A stretch of 64,000 nucleotides of DNA, taken from positions 3,720,001 through 3,784,000 of the forward strand of contig OZ257134.1 of assembly GCA_965279065.1 (NCBI GenBank), in the 5' to 3' direction. Source of the DNA: JAKAXS01 sp965279065 (lineage in GTDB: Bacteria > Pseudomonadota > Alphaproteobacteria > Rhizobiales > Hyphomicrobiaceae). Each line of letters starts with the position of its first letter. Within the stretch, counting starts at the first letter, position 1. A program made the translations under genes and the position numbers. Below, piece after piece: positions 62,849 to 64,000 of the stretch. The notes below the pieces were generated by a model. It was given only the letters and a program-made list of their open reading frames with translations, was not told where the DNA came from and did not search any database.

Positions 62849-63127
62849 ATGGACAGCAAGACCATCTTCGGCGGCAACCCGCTCGGCGTCATCATCCGCC
62901 TGCTCCTGTTGTCCATCGCCGTCGGCGTCGTCCTGAGCGTCCTCGGCATCACGCCCCAGAATTTCCTGGAGCGCCTGAACACCATCATCACCAACATTTA
63001 CAACCTCGGCTTCGACGCCTTCGAGTCGATCCTCGGCTATTTGTTGCTGGGCGCCATGGTCGTCATCCCAATCTGGCTCGTGATGCGCCTCGCCTCCGCC
63101 CGCAAAAGCGGCCGCCCGGAGGTTTAG
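62849..63127 (+). CDS. DUF6460-like small inner-membrane protein
   Basis: The 92-residue product has two membrane helices (IIRLLLLSIAVGVVLSVLGI and ILGYLLLGAMVVIPIWLVM) with the conserved-looking middle PQNFLERLNTIITNIYNLGF. It resembles the small DUF6460 proteins encoded next to aroB in Rhizobiales. ATG 62849 is preferred; GAGGAG is 11 bases upstream, and the frame is open 12 codons earlier. It is convergent with aroB, 7 bases apart. The function is unknown. Confidence 0.78.
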   Translation: MDSKTIFGGNPLGVIIRLLLLSIAVGVVLSVLGITPQNFLERLNTIITNIYNLGFDAFESILGYLLLGAMVVIPIWLVMRLASARKSGRPEV

Positions 63128-63134
63128 ACCGGCC

Positions 63135-64000
63135 CTACCCGATCTCCCTTGCCAGGAAGTCCCGCACCTTCTCCGGGTTGACGTCTTGCGTCACGAACGC
63201 CTGGCCGATCCCGCGCACGAGAATGAAGGTGGCCTTGCCCTGGCGCACCTTCTTATCTTGGCCCATCAGGCGAATGAGCTCGTCCGCGTCGGCCTTGCCA
63301 CCGGGAATGTCGCCGATGCGCGTCGGCAGGCCCACCGCCCGCAGATGTGCCTCAGCACGCTCAGCCGTCCCCGCCGGACACAACCCCAGCTCTTCTGAAA
63401 ACCGCAGCGCCAGCGCCATCCCGATGGCCACGCCCTCGCCGTGCAGCAGCCGGCTCGAATATCCGGTCCAGGCTTCCAGCGCGTGCCCGAACGTGTGTCC
63501 CAAGTTCAGCAGCGCGCGATCGCCCGTCTCGTGTTCGTCTCGCGCGACGATCGCGGCCTTGGCCTGGACGCTCGTCTCGACCGCATGCTCCAACGCCGAG
63601 CGCTCCAGCGCGAACACGCCCTGCCAGGTCGTCTCCAGCCACGCAAAAAAATCAGCGTCTCCCAGCAGTCCGTACTTCGCGACCTCGGCATAACCCGCCC
63701 GCATCTCGCGCGCCGATAGCGTCGCCAGCACACCCGTATCCGCCAGCACCAGACTCGGCTGGTGGAACACGCCGATGAGGTTCTTGCCCTGCTGCGTGTT
63801 GATCCCGGTCTTGCCGCCAACCGAACTGTCGACCTGCGCCAGCAGCGTCGTGGGAATCTGCACGAAGCGCACCCCACGCCGCAGGATGCCCGCCGCGAAG
63901 CCGGCGAGGTCGCCGATCACGCCGCCGCCGAACGCCACGACAAGATCGCCCCGCTCCAGCCCCAGTTCCAGCAACCGTTCACACAGAGGCCCAAGCTCGC
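63135..64000 (-). CDS. aroB: 3-dehydroquinate synthase, 5' end beyond the window
   Basis: About 288 C-terminal codons are visible and the frame stays open to the right edge. NAD-binding VVAFGGGVIGDLAGFAAG, then IPTTLLAQVDSSVGGKTGIN and NLGHTFGHALE with the zinc His are the AroB signatures. It converts DAHP to 3-dehydroquinate, the second step of the shikimate pathway. The upstream aroK partner is not in view. Length and start cannot be judged from this window. Confidence 0.96.
   Translation of the reverse strand, partial: ELGPLCERLLELGLERGDLVVAFGGGVIGDLAGFAAGILRRGVRFVQIPTTLLAQVDSSVGGKTGINTQQGKNLIGVFHQPSLVLADTGVLATLSAREMRAGYAEVAKYGLLGDADFFAWLETTWQGVFALERSALEHAVETSVQAKAAIVARDEHETGDRALLNLGHTFGHALEAWTGYSSRLLHGEGVAIGMALALRFSEELGLCPAGTAERAEAHLRAVGLPTRIGDIPGGKADADELIRLMGQDKKVRQGKATFILVRGIGQAFVTQDVNPEKVRDFLAREIG

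Overview
The window looks like chromosomal DNA of a methylotrophic alphaproteobacterium of the Hyphomicrobium type. This is inferred from content: GC-rich codon use, a serine-cycle gene block (sgaA, mclA, mtkA, mtkB, ppc, ftfL), a free-standing pqqA precursor gene (PQQ is the methanol dehydrogenase cofactor), a phasin, a PodJ-like polarity protein and Irr-type iron boxes. I see no phage, insertion sequence, CRISPR array, tRNA or rRNA.

Layout. 1-6.8 kb: 5' end of pheT, a phasin, a Pif1-like helicase, two tandem secreted PepSY-like proteins, typA and a J-domain protein. 6.8-16 kb: an outer-membrane protein, a LysR regulator facing a GST gene, argG, a DsbA-like isomerase, a cysteine-repeat secreted protein beside a tryptophan/proline-repeat protein, rlmN, and a 25-residue membrane peptide that I found by reading the sequence. 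16-31 kb: the C1 block. FtfL takes formate into tetrahydrofolate. SgaA makes hydroxypyruvate from serine and glyoxylate. Ppc fixes CO2 onto PEP. MtkAB and MclA convert malate to malyl-CoA and then to glyoxylate and acetyl-CoA. An atypical LuxR-type regulator lies just upstream of sgaA, followed by a two-subunit Na+/solute symporter.

31-46 kb: mscL; argB with two overlapping partners; a Clp-N/proline-rich/membrane-anchored protein lying between engB and argB; 3-hydroxybutyryl-CoA dehydrogenase with etfAB; a rhomboid protease; a cobalamin adenosyltransferase; EnvC and CtpA for the cell envelope; two tandem RppH-type Nudix hydrolases. 46-54 kb: an iron region with bfr, bfd, an Rrf2 regulator, two imelysin-family proteins, a diheme DUF1111 protein and a DUF1513 protein. 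Two close matches to the Irr iron control element lie in its promoters. pqqA follows. 54-64 kb: the PodJ-like protein, a TauE exporter with its TIGR02186 partner, the ligase-associated helicase/PdeM pair, a DUF6460 membrane protein and a partial aroB.

Most promising for follow-up are the atypical receiver at the serine-cycle promoter, the 13-bp inverted repeat that can sequester the rlmN start codon, the split imelysin/ferritin iron region, the Clp-N membrane protein, the W/P-repeat and Cys-repeat proteins, and the orphan pqqA.
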